DNA from: Vagococcus silagei
Lineage (GTDB): Bacteria; Bacillota; Bacilli; Lactobacillales; Vagococcaceae
Direction: 5' to 3'
DNA length: 64,000 nt
Assembly (NCBI RefSeq): GCF_004795745.1
Contig: NZ_SDGV01000022.1
Span: forward strand, 1 to 64,000
Below are positions 16,207 to 26,079 of the stretch, in pieces (within the stretch, counting starts at the first letter, position 1; each line of letters starts with the position of its first letter). The notes under the pieces were generated by a model. That model worked only from the letters and a program-made list of their open reading frames with translations. It did no database searches and was not told where the DNA came from. A program made the translations under genes and the position numbers.

Positions 16207-16274
16207 CTCGCACTTTTAATTTGAAATGATTTAATTTTAGGGATAGACTACATTCGTCAATCACTTCATAAATA

Positions 16275-17828
<1,554 letters not shown>

Positions 17829-17900
17829 TTATAAATTACAACTATCATACCTTATTTTATTTTAAAAAACTAGTTTTCTAAGAGGGATTTAATTACAGAA

Positions 17901-17942
17901 AAAGAGTCTAAAACGAATTAATTTTTGTCGTTTTAAACTCTT
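17901..17942 (-). terminator. Terminator of the relA-dtd operon
   Basis: Arms AAAGAGTCTAAAACGA (17901-17916) and TCGTTTTAAACTCTT (17928-17942) pair apart from one bulge. The hairpin lies 8 bases past the dtd stop. Confidence 0.7.
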
Positions 17943-17949
17943 ACTATTT

Positions 17950-18396
17950 TTATTTATTTTCTGTATCAAAAACAATCGTTACTGGACCATCATTGACTAA
18001 ACTTACTTCCATATGCTCCCCAAATTCGCCTTCAAAGACTTCTAACTCTTCAGCACGAAGTCCGTCATTAAAATATTGATACAACTCTAATGCTTCATCA
18101 GGATGAGCCGATTTAGTAAAACTTGGTCGGTTACCTTTTTTAGTATCCGCCAAAAGCGTAAATTGTGAAATAGATAAAATTTGTCCGCCCACTTGATGAA
18201 GATCTAAATTCATTTTGCCTTCATCATCTTCAAAAACGCGCAGCTTACTCACTTTACGGACTAAGTAATCCGCATCTTCTTTCGTATCACCATCTTTGAC
18301 ACCTAGAAGAATCATATATCCAGTTTGAATTGAGGACTTTTCAACACCTGCAATTGAAACACTCGCTTTTGACACTTTTTGAACTACTGCTCTCAC
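17950..18396 (-). CDS. dtd: D-aminoacyl-tRNA deacylase
   Basis: This 148-residue enzyme matches the family length. It removes D-amino acids (and glycine from tRNA-Ala) from mischarged tRNA in the cytoplasm. Both family signatures are present: SISQFTLLAD near residues 74-83 and the cis-Pro motif NDGPVT near 136. It starts at GTG 18396 with GAGGAG 8 nt upstream. It lies 13 bp after relA, the standard Firmicute arrangement, so both are probably made from one transcript ending at the hairpin downstream. Confidence 0.96.
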   Translation of the reverse strand: MRAVVQKVSKASVSIAGVEKSSIQTGYMILLGVKDGDTKEDADYLVRKVSKLRVFEDDEGKMNLDLHQVGGQILSISQFTLLADTKKGNRPSFTKSAHPDEALELYQYFNDGLRAEELEVFEGEFGEHMEVSLVNDGPVTIVFDTENK

Positions 18397-18409
18397 ATTG
18401 CCACTCCTC

Positions 18410-20623
18410 TTAACTATTTGTTCGTTTCACACTGTAAACATCTGGAATCATACGGATTTTATCCACAATTTTTTCCAAATGAGACAGATTAAATGTTGAA
18501 ACTGTGATATGAATGACAGCCATATCTTTTGTCGGTCGCGCATCCACACCTAATAACTTTTTAGAATGGGCATTAACAACTAACAGAATATCATTTAATA
18601 ACCCAGTACGGTTGAAACCATAAATTTCTAAGTTTGCATTATATTCTTGACTGCCTTGAACAGCAGAATCTTCCCAATCCACTTCAATCAAACGCTGTTC
18701 TGCATCTGGTGAATTTAACATATTAGCACAATCCGCACGGTGAATTGAAATACCGCGACCTTTGGTAATATAGCCTACAATTTTATCACCTGGAACTGGA
18801 TTACAACAACGGCTTAAACGGACTAATAAATTATCTGCACCTTGAATTACTACGCCACCTTCGTGACGAATAGTCATTTTGTTAGGATCTTTAATTTGTT
18901 TTGGCTGACGAAGTAAATCGTCGACTTCTTCTTGTTGTTTCTTAATCCCACGTTCTTTACGTTCTTTTTCAGTGATTCGATTGTAGACACTTTGAACGGT
19001 CACTTCACCAAAACCTAAAGCAGCGTATAAATCATCACTTGATTGAAAATTAAATCTTTCCAAGGCATCAGCTAATTTCTCTTTGGTTAAGAAATCTTTT
19101 GGTACGAAACTATTTTCTTGTAAATGACGCTCCAGTGCCATTTTACCTTTTTCAACATTCTCTTCACGATCTTTAATCTTGAAGAAACGCTTAATTTTAT
19201 TTCGCGCACGACTTGTCGCGACAATATTTACCCAATCACGACTAGGTCCAAAGGAATTAGATGACGTTAAAACCTCAATAATGTCACCATTTTTTAGTTT
19301 ATAATCAAGTGGCACCATTTTACCGTTAACTTTAGCCCCTGTTGTTTTATTTCCAACTTCCGTATGGATATTGTATGCAAAGTCAAGCGGCCCAGCACCT
19401 TTTGGTAACTCAGTTACATCACCCTTTGGTGTAAACACAAAGACTTTGTCACTAAAAATATCACCCTTTACACTTTCCATGAAGTCAGAGGCATTGTAGC
19501 TTTCATCCTGAAGTTCGATAATTTCACGCAATAAACTAATTTCATTGGCGTTTTTATCATCTTGTTTTTCTGTTTTACCTTCTTTATAAGCCCAGTGAGC
19601 GGCAACCCCAAATTCAGCAATACGGTGCATATCCTTGGTTCTAATTTGAATTTCAATTGGATTGCCATTCGGTCCAATTACAGTTGTATGTAATGATTGA
19701 TACATATTAGCTTTAGGAACGGCAATGTAGTCTTTAAAACGACCGGGTAATGGTTTCCATTTTGTATGAATCGCGCCTAAAACAGCATAACAATCCTTAA
19801 TACTATCCACAATTACCCGAATCGCGAGTAAATCATAGATTTCATCAAAATCTTTTTTCTTATCTTTCATTTTACGATAAATCGAATAAATATGTTTTGG
19901 ACGACCATAAATATCAGCTTCAATGTCTAATTCTTGGGCTGATTTTCCAATTTCGTCAATTGTTTCTTGAATATACGCTTCACGCTCGACACGTTTTGAC
20001 TTCATCAAATTCACAATGCGATAGTATTGACGAGGATTTAAATACCGTAACGAACGGTCTTCTAATTCCCACTTAATCAAACTAATCCCCAAGCGATGCG
20101 CAAGCGGTGCATAAATTTCAAGGGTTTCTTTTGCAATACGGCGTTGTTTATCATCGCGTAAATGTTTCAACGTCCGCATATTGTGCACGCGGTCAGCTAA
20201 TTTAACCATAATCACGCGTAAATCTTGGGCCATTGCCAATAACATTTTACGGTGATTTTCAGCTAATTGTTCTTCATGAGACTTATACTTAATTTTACCT
20301 AATTTTGTTACACCATCCACCAACATGGCAACATCTTCACCAAATTCAGCTTTTAAATCATCATTGGTTACCTCAGTATCTTCAACCACATCATGTAAAA
20401 ATCCCGTTGCAACAGTATGCGGATCCATTCTAAGTTCCGCTAGAATCCCCGCAACTTGAACCGGATGTATAATATAAGGTTCTCCTGATTTTCTAAACTG
20501 TCCTTCATGTGATTCTGTCGCATACTCACACGCCTTTTGGACAAACGCTACATGCTCTGGACTCATATATTCAGATACCATATTAATGACATCTTGAGCC
20601 GATAAAATCTCTTCCTTAGGCAT
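18410..20623 (-). CDS. relA: Bifunctional (p)ppGpp synthetase/hydrolase
   Basis: This 737-residue Rel protein makes and degrades the alarmone (p)ppGpp. The domains run in order. The HD hydrolase has HPVQVAG, HDVVEDTE and LADRVHNMRTL (about 50-155), and its intact HD residues predict hydrolase activity. The synthetase has GRPKHIYSIYRKMKDK, YDLLAIRV and YQSLHTTV (about 240-310). TGS lies near 390-450, the Zn-finger-like RCCNPVPGDKI near 605-615, and a C-terminal ACT from about 665. The promoter lies upstream at 20693-20721. It is co-transcribed with dtd. Confidence 0.97.
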   Translation of the reverse strand: MPKEEILSAQDVINMVSEYMSPEHVAFVQKACEYATESHEGQFRKSGEPYIIHPVQVAGILAELRMDPHTVATGFLHDVVEDTEVTNDDLKAEFGEDVAMLVDGVTKLGKIKYKSHEEQLAENHRKMLLAMAQDLRVIMVKLADRVHNMRTLKHLRDDKQRRIAKETLEIYAPLAHRLGISLIKWELEDRSLRYLNPRQYYRIVNLMKSKRVEREAYIQETIDEIGKSAQELDIEADIYGRPKHIYSIYRKMKDKKKDFDEIYDLLAIRVIVDSIKDCYAVLGAIHTKWKPLPGRFKDYIAVPKANMYQSLHTTVIGPNGNPIEIQIRTKDMHRIAEFGVAAHWAYKEGKTEKQDDKNANEISLLREIIELQDESYNASDFMESVKGDIFSDKVFVFTPKGDVTELPKGAGPLDFAYNIHTEVGNKTTGAKVNGKMVPLDYKLKNGDIIEVLTSSNSFGPSRDWVNIVATSRARNKIKRFFKIKDREENVEKGKMALERHLQENSFVPKDFLTKEKLADALERFNFQSSDDLYAALGFGEVTVQSVYNRITEKERKERGIKKQQEEVDDLLRQPKQIKDPNKMTIRHEGGVVIQGADNLLVRLSRCCNPVPGDKIVGYITKGRGISIHRADCANMLNSPDAEQRLIEVDWEDSAVQGSQEYNANLEIYGFNRTGLLNDILLVVNAHSKKLLGVDARPTKDMAVIHITVSTFNLSHLEKIVDKIRMIPDVYSVKRTNS

Positions 20624-20642
20624 GTCCCAACACTCCTTATAA

Positions 20643-20670
20643 AAAAAAGTACTTTGATGAGTACTTTTTT
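20643..20670. terminator. Terminator after rsmE
   Basis: AAAAAAGTACT / AGTACTTTTTT with a 6-nt loop and A/T runs on both sides, in the relA-rsmE gap; it works on the minus strand for prmA-rsmE. Confidence 0.75.
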
Positions 20671-20692
20671 AACTTATTTTAATATTGTATTC

Positions 20693-20721
20693 ATTATACT
20701 CACTTTAAAATAGCTTTTCAA
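20693..20721 (-). promoter_or_regulatory. relA promoter
   Basis: Minus-strand -35 TTGAAA (20716-20721), 17-bp spacer, -10 TATAAT (20693-20698). It lies downstream of rsmE, so relA has its own start. Confidence 0.75.
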
Positions 20722-20738
20722 TCTTAGTGTAACATTTT

Positions 20739-21491
20739 TTATCCTTGAAGTTCCCAAGCATAGCTCATTGCGGCTAAGCAGTATAATGGTGCCGTTTCAG
20801 CTCTTAATATACGAGGACCTAAACCACAAAGTTTAGCACCATGTGCTTCTAAATCGGCAATTTCTTTAGGGTGTAAGCCCCCTTCTGGTCCAAAAACAAC
20901 CAGGACACGACTTCCAGGCGCTAATTGCGTAATCATTTTGGTAAAGGTTGCTTGTTCACCTTCTTTAGCAGACTCTTCGTATGCAACCAAAATAGCATCA
21001 AATTGAGCGGTCTGAGCAAGTAATTCTTTATAACTCGCTAACAGTTGAACACTTGGCAAGCTTTGACGATGTGACTGTTCCGCTGCTTCTTTACAAATCT
21101 TAGTCAAACGGTCGGCTTTTTTGGCTAATTTTTTAGCATCCCATTTCACAACTGAACTTTGCGCGGGAAAACCAATCAATTCATTCATGCCCAGTTCAGT
21201 ACCTTTTTGCGCTACCCACTCCATTTTGTCACCTTTTGTATAGCCACAACAAATTGAGACGTGGTATGGCATCTCTTTTAACATTGCTTCTTGCTGAATT
21301 TTTTTTAGTTCAACATGCGTCTCAGTAATTGCCACAACTTCTGTTAAAAACGTGATTTGATTGGTGAACGAAACAAAACATTGCTCGCCAATCGTCATGC
21401 GCATCACCCGGACAGCATGATGATAATCATTGTCGACAAGTTTTAATGGTAACTGCTCATCATAAGCTTGATTGATAAAATAGCGTTGCAT
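20739..21491 (-). CDS. rsmE: 16S rRNA m3U1498 methyltransferase
   Basis: This 250-residue SPOUT-fold enzyme methylates U1498 of 16S rRNA. Family landmarks are the N-terminal MQRYF...VRVMRMTIGE, then GTELGMNELIGFPAQSSV, KEAAEQSHRQSLP, and the knot region VVFGPEGGL and GPRILRAETAPLYCLAA. It starts 5 bp after the prmA stop, the common prmA-rsmE pair. Ribosome binding site gaggag precedes ATG. Confidence 0.96.
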   Translation of the reverse strand: MQRYFINQAYDEQLPLKLVDNDYHHAVRVMRMTIGEQCFVSFTNQITFLTEVVAITETHVELKKIQQEAMLKEMPYHVSICCGYTKGDKMEWVAQKGTELGMNELIGFPAQSSVVKWDAKKLAKKADRLTKICKEAAEQSHRQSLPSVQLLASYKELLAQTAQFDAILVAYEESAKEGEQATFTKMITQLAPGSRVLVVFGPEGGLHPKEIADLEAHGAKLCGLGPRILRAETAPLYCLAAMSYAWELQG

Positions 21492-21496
21492 AATTC

Positions 21497-22444
21497 TTAC
21501 TCCTCAATCTTTTTATTCAAAATAAAGGCAAACCAATCTTTTTGTTTGAACGTTTGATCCACTTCAAATCCAGCTGCATAAACAGCCTCTAAAACGATGT
21601 CAACTTTATCTTCAATAATCCCTGAAATAATAAAGCTTCCAGTATCTTTCAAATTACGATAAGCATCTGGCACGAGTTCAATAATAATATCAGCTAAAAT
21701 ATTCGCTACAATAACATCTGCTTGGGTATCGATACCAACAAGCAAGTTATTCGCAGCAACATGAACATCTTGAGCTACAGGATTTAATGCCATATTTTCT
21801 TGTGCTGCTTGGACAGCGACTTCATCTAAATCATAAGCATAAACTTCCTTCGCACCTAAGTATTTACTTGCAATACTTAAAACACCTGAACCTGTCCCTA
21901 CGTCTAAAACGGTCTCTCCGCCACGTAAAACAACTTCTAAAGCTTGTAGAGTTAAACGTGTTGTTGGATGTGTTCCCGTCCCAAAAGCCATGCCTGGGTC
22001 CAACGTGATGATATGTTCATCCTCCGAATGAGGTGTGTATTCTTGCCAATCAGGTACAATCGTTAAATACCGACTAATCATCACTGGATGATAATATTTT
22101 TTCCAAGCTGTCGCCCAGTCACTTTCGACAACTTCACTTAATGACAGTTCATTCTTGCCAATGTCCAAGCCAAAACTTGTCAATTCGGCAATCTTATGTT
22201 TAATCGTTGGTAAAATTTCTGGTAAGAAAATTGTTTCAGGGAAATAAGCCGTTACTTCTGCCCCTTCACGAATATGATCTATGGTTTCAATGTCTAACAA
22301 TTCGCCATAAGGATCACTTTTAAAGTTTTCTAAATCTAACGCATCTTCAATGGCCACACCATTTGCGCCAGCTTCCATCATAATATTTGAAATTGCATCA
22401 ATTGCTTCACTCGATGTCAACACGGATACTTGATTCCATTTCAT
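21497..22444 (-). CDS. prmA: Ribosomal protein L11 methyltransferase
   Basis: This 315-residue enzyme trimethylates ribosomal protein L11. It has an N-terminal substrate-binding region, then the SAM domain with LDPGMAFGTGTHPTT, motif I VLDVGTGSGVLSIA (about 178-191), acidic YAYDLDEVAV and the catalytic-loop VANILADII. Good ribosome binding site (aggaggaatg). It follows the DUF3013 gene by 15 bp. Confidence 0.96.
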   Translation of the reverse strand: MKWNQVSVLTSSEAIDAISNIMMEAGANGVAIEDALDLENFKSDPYGELLDIETIDHIREGAEVTAYFPETIFLPEILPTIKHKIAELTSFGLDIGKNELSLSEVVESDWATAWKKYYHPVMISRYLTIVPDWQEYTPHSEDEHIITLDPGMAFGTGTHPTTRLTLQALEVVLRGGETVLDVGTGSGVLSIASKYLGAKEVYAYDLDEVAVQAAQENMALNPVAQDVHVAANNLLVGIDTQADVIVANILADIIIELVPDAYRNLKDTGSFIISGIIEDKVDIVLEAVYAAGFEVDQTFKQKDWFAFILNKKIEE

Positions 22445-22459
22445 CAGTTTACATTCCTC

Positions 22460-22939
22460 CTAGTAACTTGGGTACGGATAAGAAATAGTCGCCTCAATAT
22501 TAGCAACTTTTGCTGCAAAAGCTTCTTCATCCCAGTGTAATTCAAAAAATTCTTGCGTTTCATCGGTTAAAAAGTCTAATAAATCATCTTCACCTTGCAC
22601 CACGACTTCGCCCAAATAACTAGCAAAAATATCAATAAATTCTTTTGATAGACCTCGTTTTTTATCAAAAGAAATCATCGTTAAATAATCCTCTGCATCA
22701 AATTCCGTTTCATGTCCTTCAACAAAAAATAGTATACCATCTTGGAATTCAATAATTTCTTCTTCCGAAACGATTCCTTCACCATCTTCAATGGCTTCTT
22801 GGCTTTTATTTTCAGCATAAAACGCTAAAATAATTTCAACAGTGTGATTACGTTTGTTCCAATCCATTGCAAAATCGATATCTGCAACATTCTTTTCAAT
22901 TGCTGATTCTAGATACGTTAACATATTTTCTTTTTTCAT
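22460..22939 (-). CDS. DUF3013 family acidic protein
   Basis: This 159-residue protein is very acidic and has no membrane segment. It begins MKKENMLTYLESAIEKNVADIDFAMDWN and ends with ISYPYPSY. I recognise the pattern as DUF3013, a Lactobacillales family found next to prmA. The role is unknown. Conserved placement before prmA-rsmE hints at a link to translation, but nothing in the sequence shows it. Confidence 0.8.
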   Translation of the reverse strand: MKKENMLTYLESAIEKNVADIDFAMDWNKRNHTVEIILAFYAENKSQEAIEDGEGIVSEEEIIEFQDGILFFVEGHETEFDAEDYLTMISFDKKRGLSKEFIDIFASYLGEVVVQGEDDLLDFLTDETQEFFELHWDEEAFAAKVANIEATISYPYPSY

Positions 22940-23179
22940 GTTTCCACTCTTTTTCTATTAGTTTACTCTATCATACAAGAGAATATCCGCTTTAACAATC
23001 AACATTTTCATAACTTTTTTGATTTTTTTAAATTATTGATTCGGCCCATGATATCAGTCCTCAGCACTCTTTTTTATCATCTTCCTTCATATTAATATTC
23101 AATTTTTATGCTTTTTTATTTGAAAATGTTTCCAATTTAACATAAACTAATAATATCTTGTATACAAAATGGAGGTGTC

Positions 23180-23236
23180 ATGAGTATGGTATTCACTGGA
23201 AATTATTTAACTGCTGATTTCGATCACAAAACCTAA
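23180..23236 (+). CDS. Possible 18-codon leader peptide before the antiporter
   Basis: ATG 23180 follows GGAGGTG (23171-23177) and reads MSMVFTGNYLTADFDHKT to TAA 23234-23236; an ATG at 23186 has better spacing. It ends 29 bases before the antiporter gene. I know no homologue. It lies in the 326-base gap 22940-23265, which is otherwise AT-rich with no other clear feature. Regulation by leader translation is possible but unproven. Confidence 0.35.
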   Translation: MSMVFTGNYLTADFDHKT

Positions 23237-23265
23237 AAAACTGAATCACGAAAGGATCAAAAATT

Positions 23266-24462
23266 ATGGATATTTTATTAACTTTAGGGTTAATTATTTT
23301 GCTTACAAAAGTTGCAGACAGTATTGCAATTAAAATGGGGTTACCCTCGGTTGTCGGAAGTTTAATTATCGGAATTCTCGTTGGACCATCCGTTTTCAAC
23401 CTCATTCAAAATGATTTATCAATTGAATTACTTGCCCATCTCGGCGTCCTTCTTTTAATGTTTATCGCTGGAGTTGAAAGTGATTTACGCATCTTAAAAA
23501 AATACTTCAAGCCTTCGCTTATCACCGGCTTATTAGGTGTCCTCGTACCCTTTGCGACATTCTTTGTTGCTTCAAGACTTTTCCAACATTCTTTAGAAAC
23601 AGCACTCTTTATTGGGCTGATTTTCGGGGCTACTTCACTGAGTATCACCATCCAAGTCTTAAAAGAACTTAATTTTATGCAAACAAAAGAAGGTTCCATC
23701 ATCATTGGGGCAGCAATCTTAGATGATATTATCGTTGTCATCATGTTGAATTTAATTTTAAACATTGTCAATCCTGATACAACAACTGCTGATATACTCC
23801 CATTCTTATTAAAAAATGTTTTATTCTTCATTTTTATTTATCTATTCGGCAAATTTATTGTGCCACTTCTCGTTAAAGTATTAGATTATATCGATATTCC
23901 AGAAAAAGATGTCGCATTCTCACTAATACTAGTATTCTTCCTTAGCTACCTTGCAGATGTCATTGGTATGTCTGATATCATTGGCGCATTCTTTGCAGGT
24001 ATTCTTATTTCTCAAACTACATTTGCAGAAAACGTGGAACATAAAGTCACCAGTATTACTTTATCCATGTTCGCACCTATTTTCTTCGTAAGTATTGGCT
24101 TAAATCTTGTTTTAGATGGCTTAAGCTCAAATCTTTCACTCATTATTATTTTCAGTATTTTAGCAGTACTTTCTAAATTTGTTGGTGGCTTCCTTGGTGG
24201 GAAAGCTGATAAATTTAACAATTCAAGTAGTGCAATTATTGGCGCAAGTCTCGTTTCCAGAGGAGAAATGGCTTTAATTTTAATCGCGCTTGGTTTAAGT
24301 GATGGTTTTATCGATCAATCGATGTATGCTGCACTTGTTCTTGTGATTATCTTTACGACAGTTGTCGCTCCAATTCTATTAAAATTCACGATTTCAAAAC
24401 ATGCTTCCAAAACAGAAGAAGTATCCGAACAAACCTACAATGTTAGCGAATGTGAAGCATAA
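23266..24462 (+). CDS. Cation:proton antiporter, CPA2 (KefB/NapA-like)
   Basis: This 398-residue protein has 11-13 hydrophobic segments and the CPA2 features GLPSVVGSLIIGILVGP, FIAGVESDLRILKKYF, GAAILDDIIVVI (the paired acidic ion-binding residues) and SDIIGAFFAGILIS. It exchanges Na+ or K+ for protons at the membrane. It lacks the TrkA-N domain of KefB, ending shortly after the last helix as NapA-type antiporters do. Ribosome binding site AAAGGAT precedes ATG. It is single gene, convergent with the VOC protein gene, with a strong shared terminator. Confidence 0.9.
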   Translation: MDILLTLGLIILLTKVADSIAIKMGLPSVVGSLIIGILVGPSVFNLIQNDLSIELLAHLGVLLLMFIAGVESDLRILKKYFKPSLITGLLGVLVPFATFFVASRLFQHSLETALFIGLIFGATSLSITIQVLKELNFMQTKEGSIIIGAAILDDIIVVIMLNLILNIVNPDTTTADILPFLLKNVLFFIFIYLFGKFIVPLLVKVLDYIDIPEKDVAFSLILVFFLSYLADVIGMSDIIGAFFAGILISQTTFAENVEHKVTSITLSMFAPIFFVSIGLNLVLDGLSSNLSLIIIFSILAVLSKFVGGFLGGKADKFNNSSSAIIGASLVSRGEMALILIALGLSDGFIDQSMYAALVLVIIFTTVVAPILLKFTISKHASKTEEVSEQTYNVSECEA

Positions 24463-24484
24463 CTAATTTTTTAATCAAACAATA

Positions 24485-24536
24485 AAATAAGCGTATCAAA
24501 CTCGTTTTATTAAGAAGGAGTTTGATACGCTTATTT
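24485..24536. terminator. Bidirectional terminator, 19-bp perfect stem
   Basis: AAATAAGCGTATCAAACTC (24485-24503) with its exact complement at 24518-24536. It serves the convergent antiporter and VOC genes and overlaps the stop of the latter. Confidence 0.9.
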
Positions 24537-25005
24537 ATTTTGAACCTTTTTTACTTGGATCTTTTTCACGTTCATGTGTCAATTGAATCATTTGGCCAAA
24601 CGGATCTTTAACAATGGCATAAAAATCAGCAAATTCATTTTCACTAGGGGCTTGATACACCACTACATCGGAATAACGCATAATTTTATTGTAGATTGAT
24701 TTTGCTTCTTGTAAATCTTTCGTTAACATACTAAAAGATATTTGTGTACCCGCACTAAATTCCATGTTCTCATAAAAAGGATTATCGGCAATTTGTAACT
24801 CAGTTTCCCCAATCTTAAGTATCGAATGTGAAATAAAATGCTCAGTTCCCTTTTTTAATTCAAGTTCTGGATTGAGTTGATTTTTAAATTCTTGATTTGT
24901 AATCTTAAAAAGCAGCTCACCATTAAAGACCTCTTGATAAAAGGTAATTGCTTCTTCAGCTTTACCATTTAGAGTTAGAAATATTGCAAAATTTAATTGT
25001 GTCAT
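24535..25005 (-). CDS. VOC (glyoxalase/PhnB-like) superfamily protein
   Basis: The protein is 156 residues from ATG 25005 (MTQLNFAIFLTLNGKAEEAI), which has gagggaac upstream; the longer frame would run into the divergent gene. FLTLNGKAEEAITFYQEVFNGEL, ADNPFYE and AIVKDPFGQMIQLTHE are typical of PhnB-like proteins. Function in this subgroup is unknown. It is divergent from a WYL regulator (78-bp gap), which may control it. Confidence 0.85.
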   Translation of the reverse strand: MTQLNFAIFLTLNGKAEEAITFYQEVFNGELLFKITNQEFKNQLNPELELKKGTEHFISHSILKIGETELQIADNPFYENMEFSAGTQISFSMLTKDLQEAKSIYNKIMRYSDVVVYQAPSENEFADFYAIVKDPFGQMIQLTHEREKDPSKKGSK

Positions 25006-25083
25006 CTTGTGTTCCCTCACTTTCTTTGATAAGTTTAGTATAACAATCAAAGGTGTCAATCCATGATACCATTGGAGGGAAAT

Positions 25084-26025
25084 ATGCAAAAAACAGAGCG
25101 CATCAATCAAGAATTATTCTTCTTGCACGACAAAAAAAGTTTTAATTTAAAAGATCTCATGACCACTTTTAACATTTCAAAAAGCACCGCACTGCGCGAT
25201 ATTAGTGAACTGGAAAGCTTAGGATTACCCCTTTACGTCGAGCCCGGACGTTATGGTAAATATCATTTACTTGAAACAAATCTTTTACCACCAGTTTACT
25301 TTAGTGAAAATGAAATCTATTCAATTTTTTTTACACTCCAACTTTTAGAACTCATGGCTAATTCTCCGTTTGGACATGTCTACAATCAAATTACAGACAA
25401 ACTTCTCCAAACTTTTCCGGAACAAACACAACAGAAAATCGAACAAACCATAGACTGCGTCCGTTATGATGGCATTATGCAAACCATGGATACACCGTAT
25501 CTTGATCAAGTTTTTGAAGCCATCTTAAAACAGCAAGTTTTAACTTTTTCATATCATCGAAAAGAAATAGAAACACGTTTACTCTATCCTGTTCGCTTAG
25601 TCCATCGCAATGGACATTGGTATTGTATAGGATTTGATTTAAAAAAAGATGAATATCGTACTTTTCGTTGTGACTTTATGCAAGAAATTAAACTGTTAGA
25701 CAAACAACCGCTTACCCTTTCAAATGAAGAGATTGAGGCAGCACTCCAAGAACAAAACAATCAATTTCGAACCCTTGAATTTAAAGTTGAAATTAATCAA
25801 AAAGCTTACCATCTTTATCAACAAAATCATTATCCCAACCTAAAAGTATCGCTTAAAAATCAGCACTATTTATTAACAGGAAGTATTAATCCTAGTGAAC
25901 TTGATTTCCTTACCAATTATCTCTTACAATTTGGAGAAAATATCCTTTCAATTGAGACACCAGAAGTAAAAATAGCCTATCAAGCACTATTAAAAAGAAT
26001 GCAACAACAAGCAGAGAACTTTTAA
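25084..26025 (+). CDS. WYL-domain HTH transcription regulator
   Basis: The protein is 313 residues from ATG 25084 (ggagggaaat upstream). The N-terminal DeoR/HTH_11 domain (FNLKDLMTTFNISKSTALRDISELESLG, about 20-50) is followed by a WYL domain (FSYHRKEIETRLLYPVRLVHRNGHWYCIGFD, about 155-190) and a C-terminal WCX region. This is the YafY-like ligand-responsive repressor layout. It is divergent from the VOC gene, a probable target. Its end is 54 bp before rarA. Confidence 0.9.
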   Translation: MQKTERINQELFFLHDKKSFNLKDLMTTFNISKSTALRDISELESLGLPLYVEPGRYGKYHLLETNLLPPVYFSENEIYSIFFTLQLLELMANSPFGHVYNQITDKLLQTFPEQTQQKIEQTIDCVRYDGIMQTMDTPYLDQVFEAILKQQVLTFSYHRKEIETRLLYPVRLVHRNGHWYCIGFDLKKDEYRTFRCDFMQEIKLLDKQPLTLSNEEIEAALQEQNNQFRTLEFKVEINQKAYHLYQQNHYPNLKVSLKNQHYLLTGSINPSELDFLTNYLLQFGENILSIETPEVKIAYQALLKRMQQQAENF

Positions 26026-26079
26026 GAGGGTTCACGACATATGGTATACTATCACTATAACTTTAGGAGGACATCTGAG

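Larger units (their letters stand above)
15104..16250 (+). mobile_element. Decayed IS3-family element, copy 2
   Basis: The left end is the same 39 bases as copy 1 (TGGATAGGCTACACTTG and on). A diverged half-copy of this end (ATAGGTTACACTT) lies directly before it. No matching right inverted repeat is found after orfB; instead 16239-16256 (GGGATAGACTACATTCG) resembles a left end in direct orientation. The right boundary is therefore uncertain and probably deleted. The element sits between the bacteriocin-like locus and glpK and marks the edge of the accessory region. Several lesions, listed with its genes, make it inactive. Confidence 0.7.
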
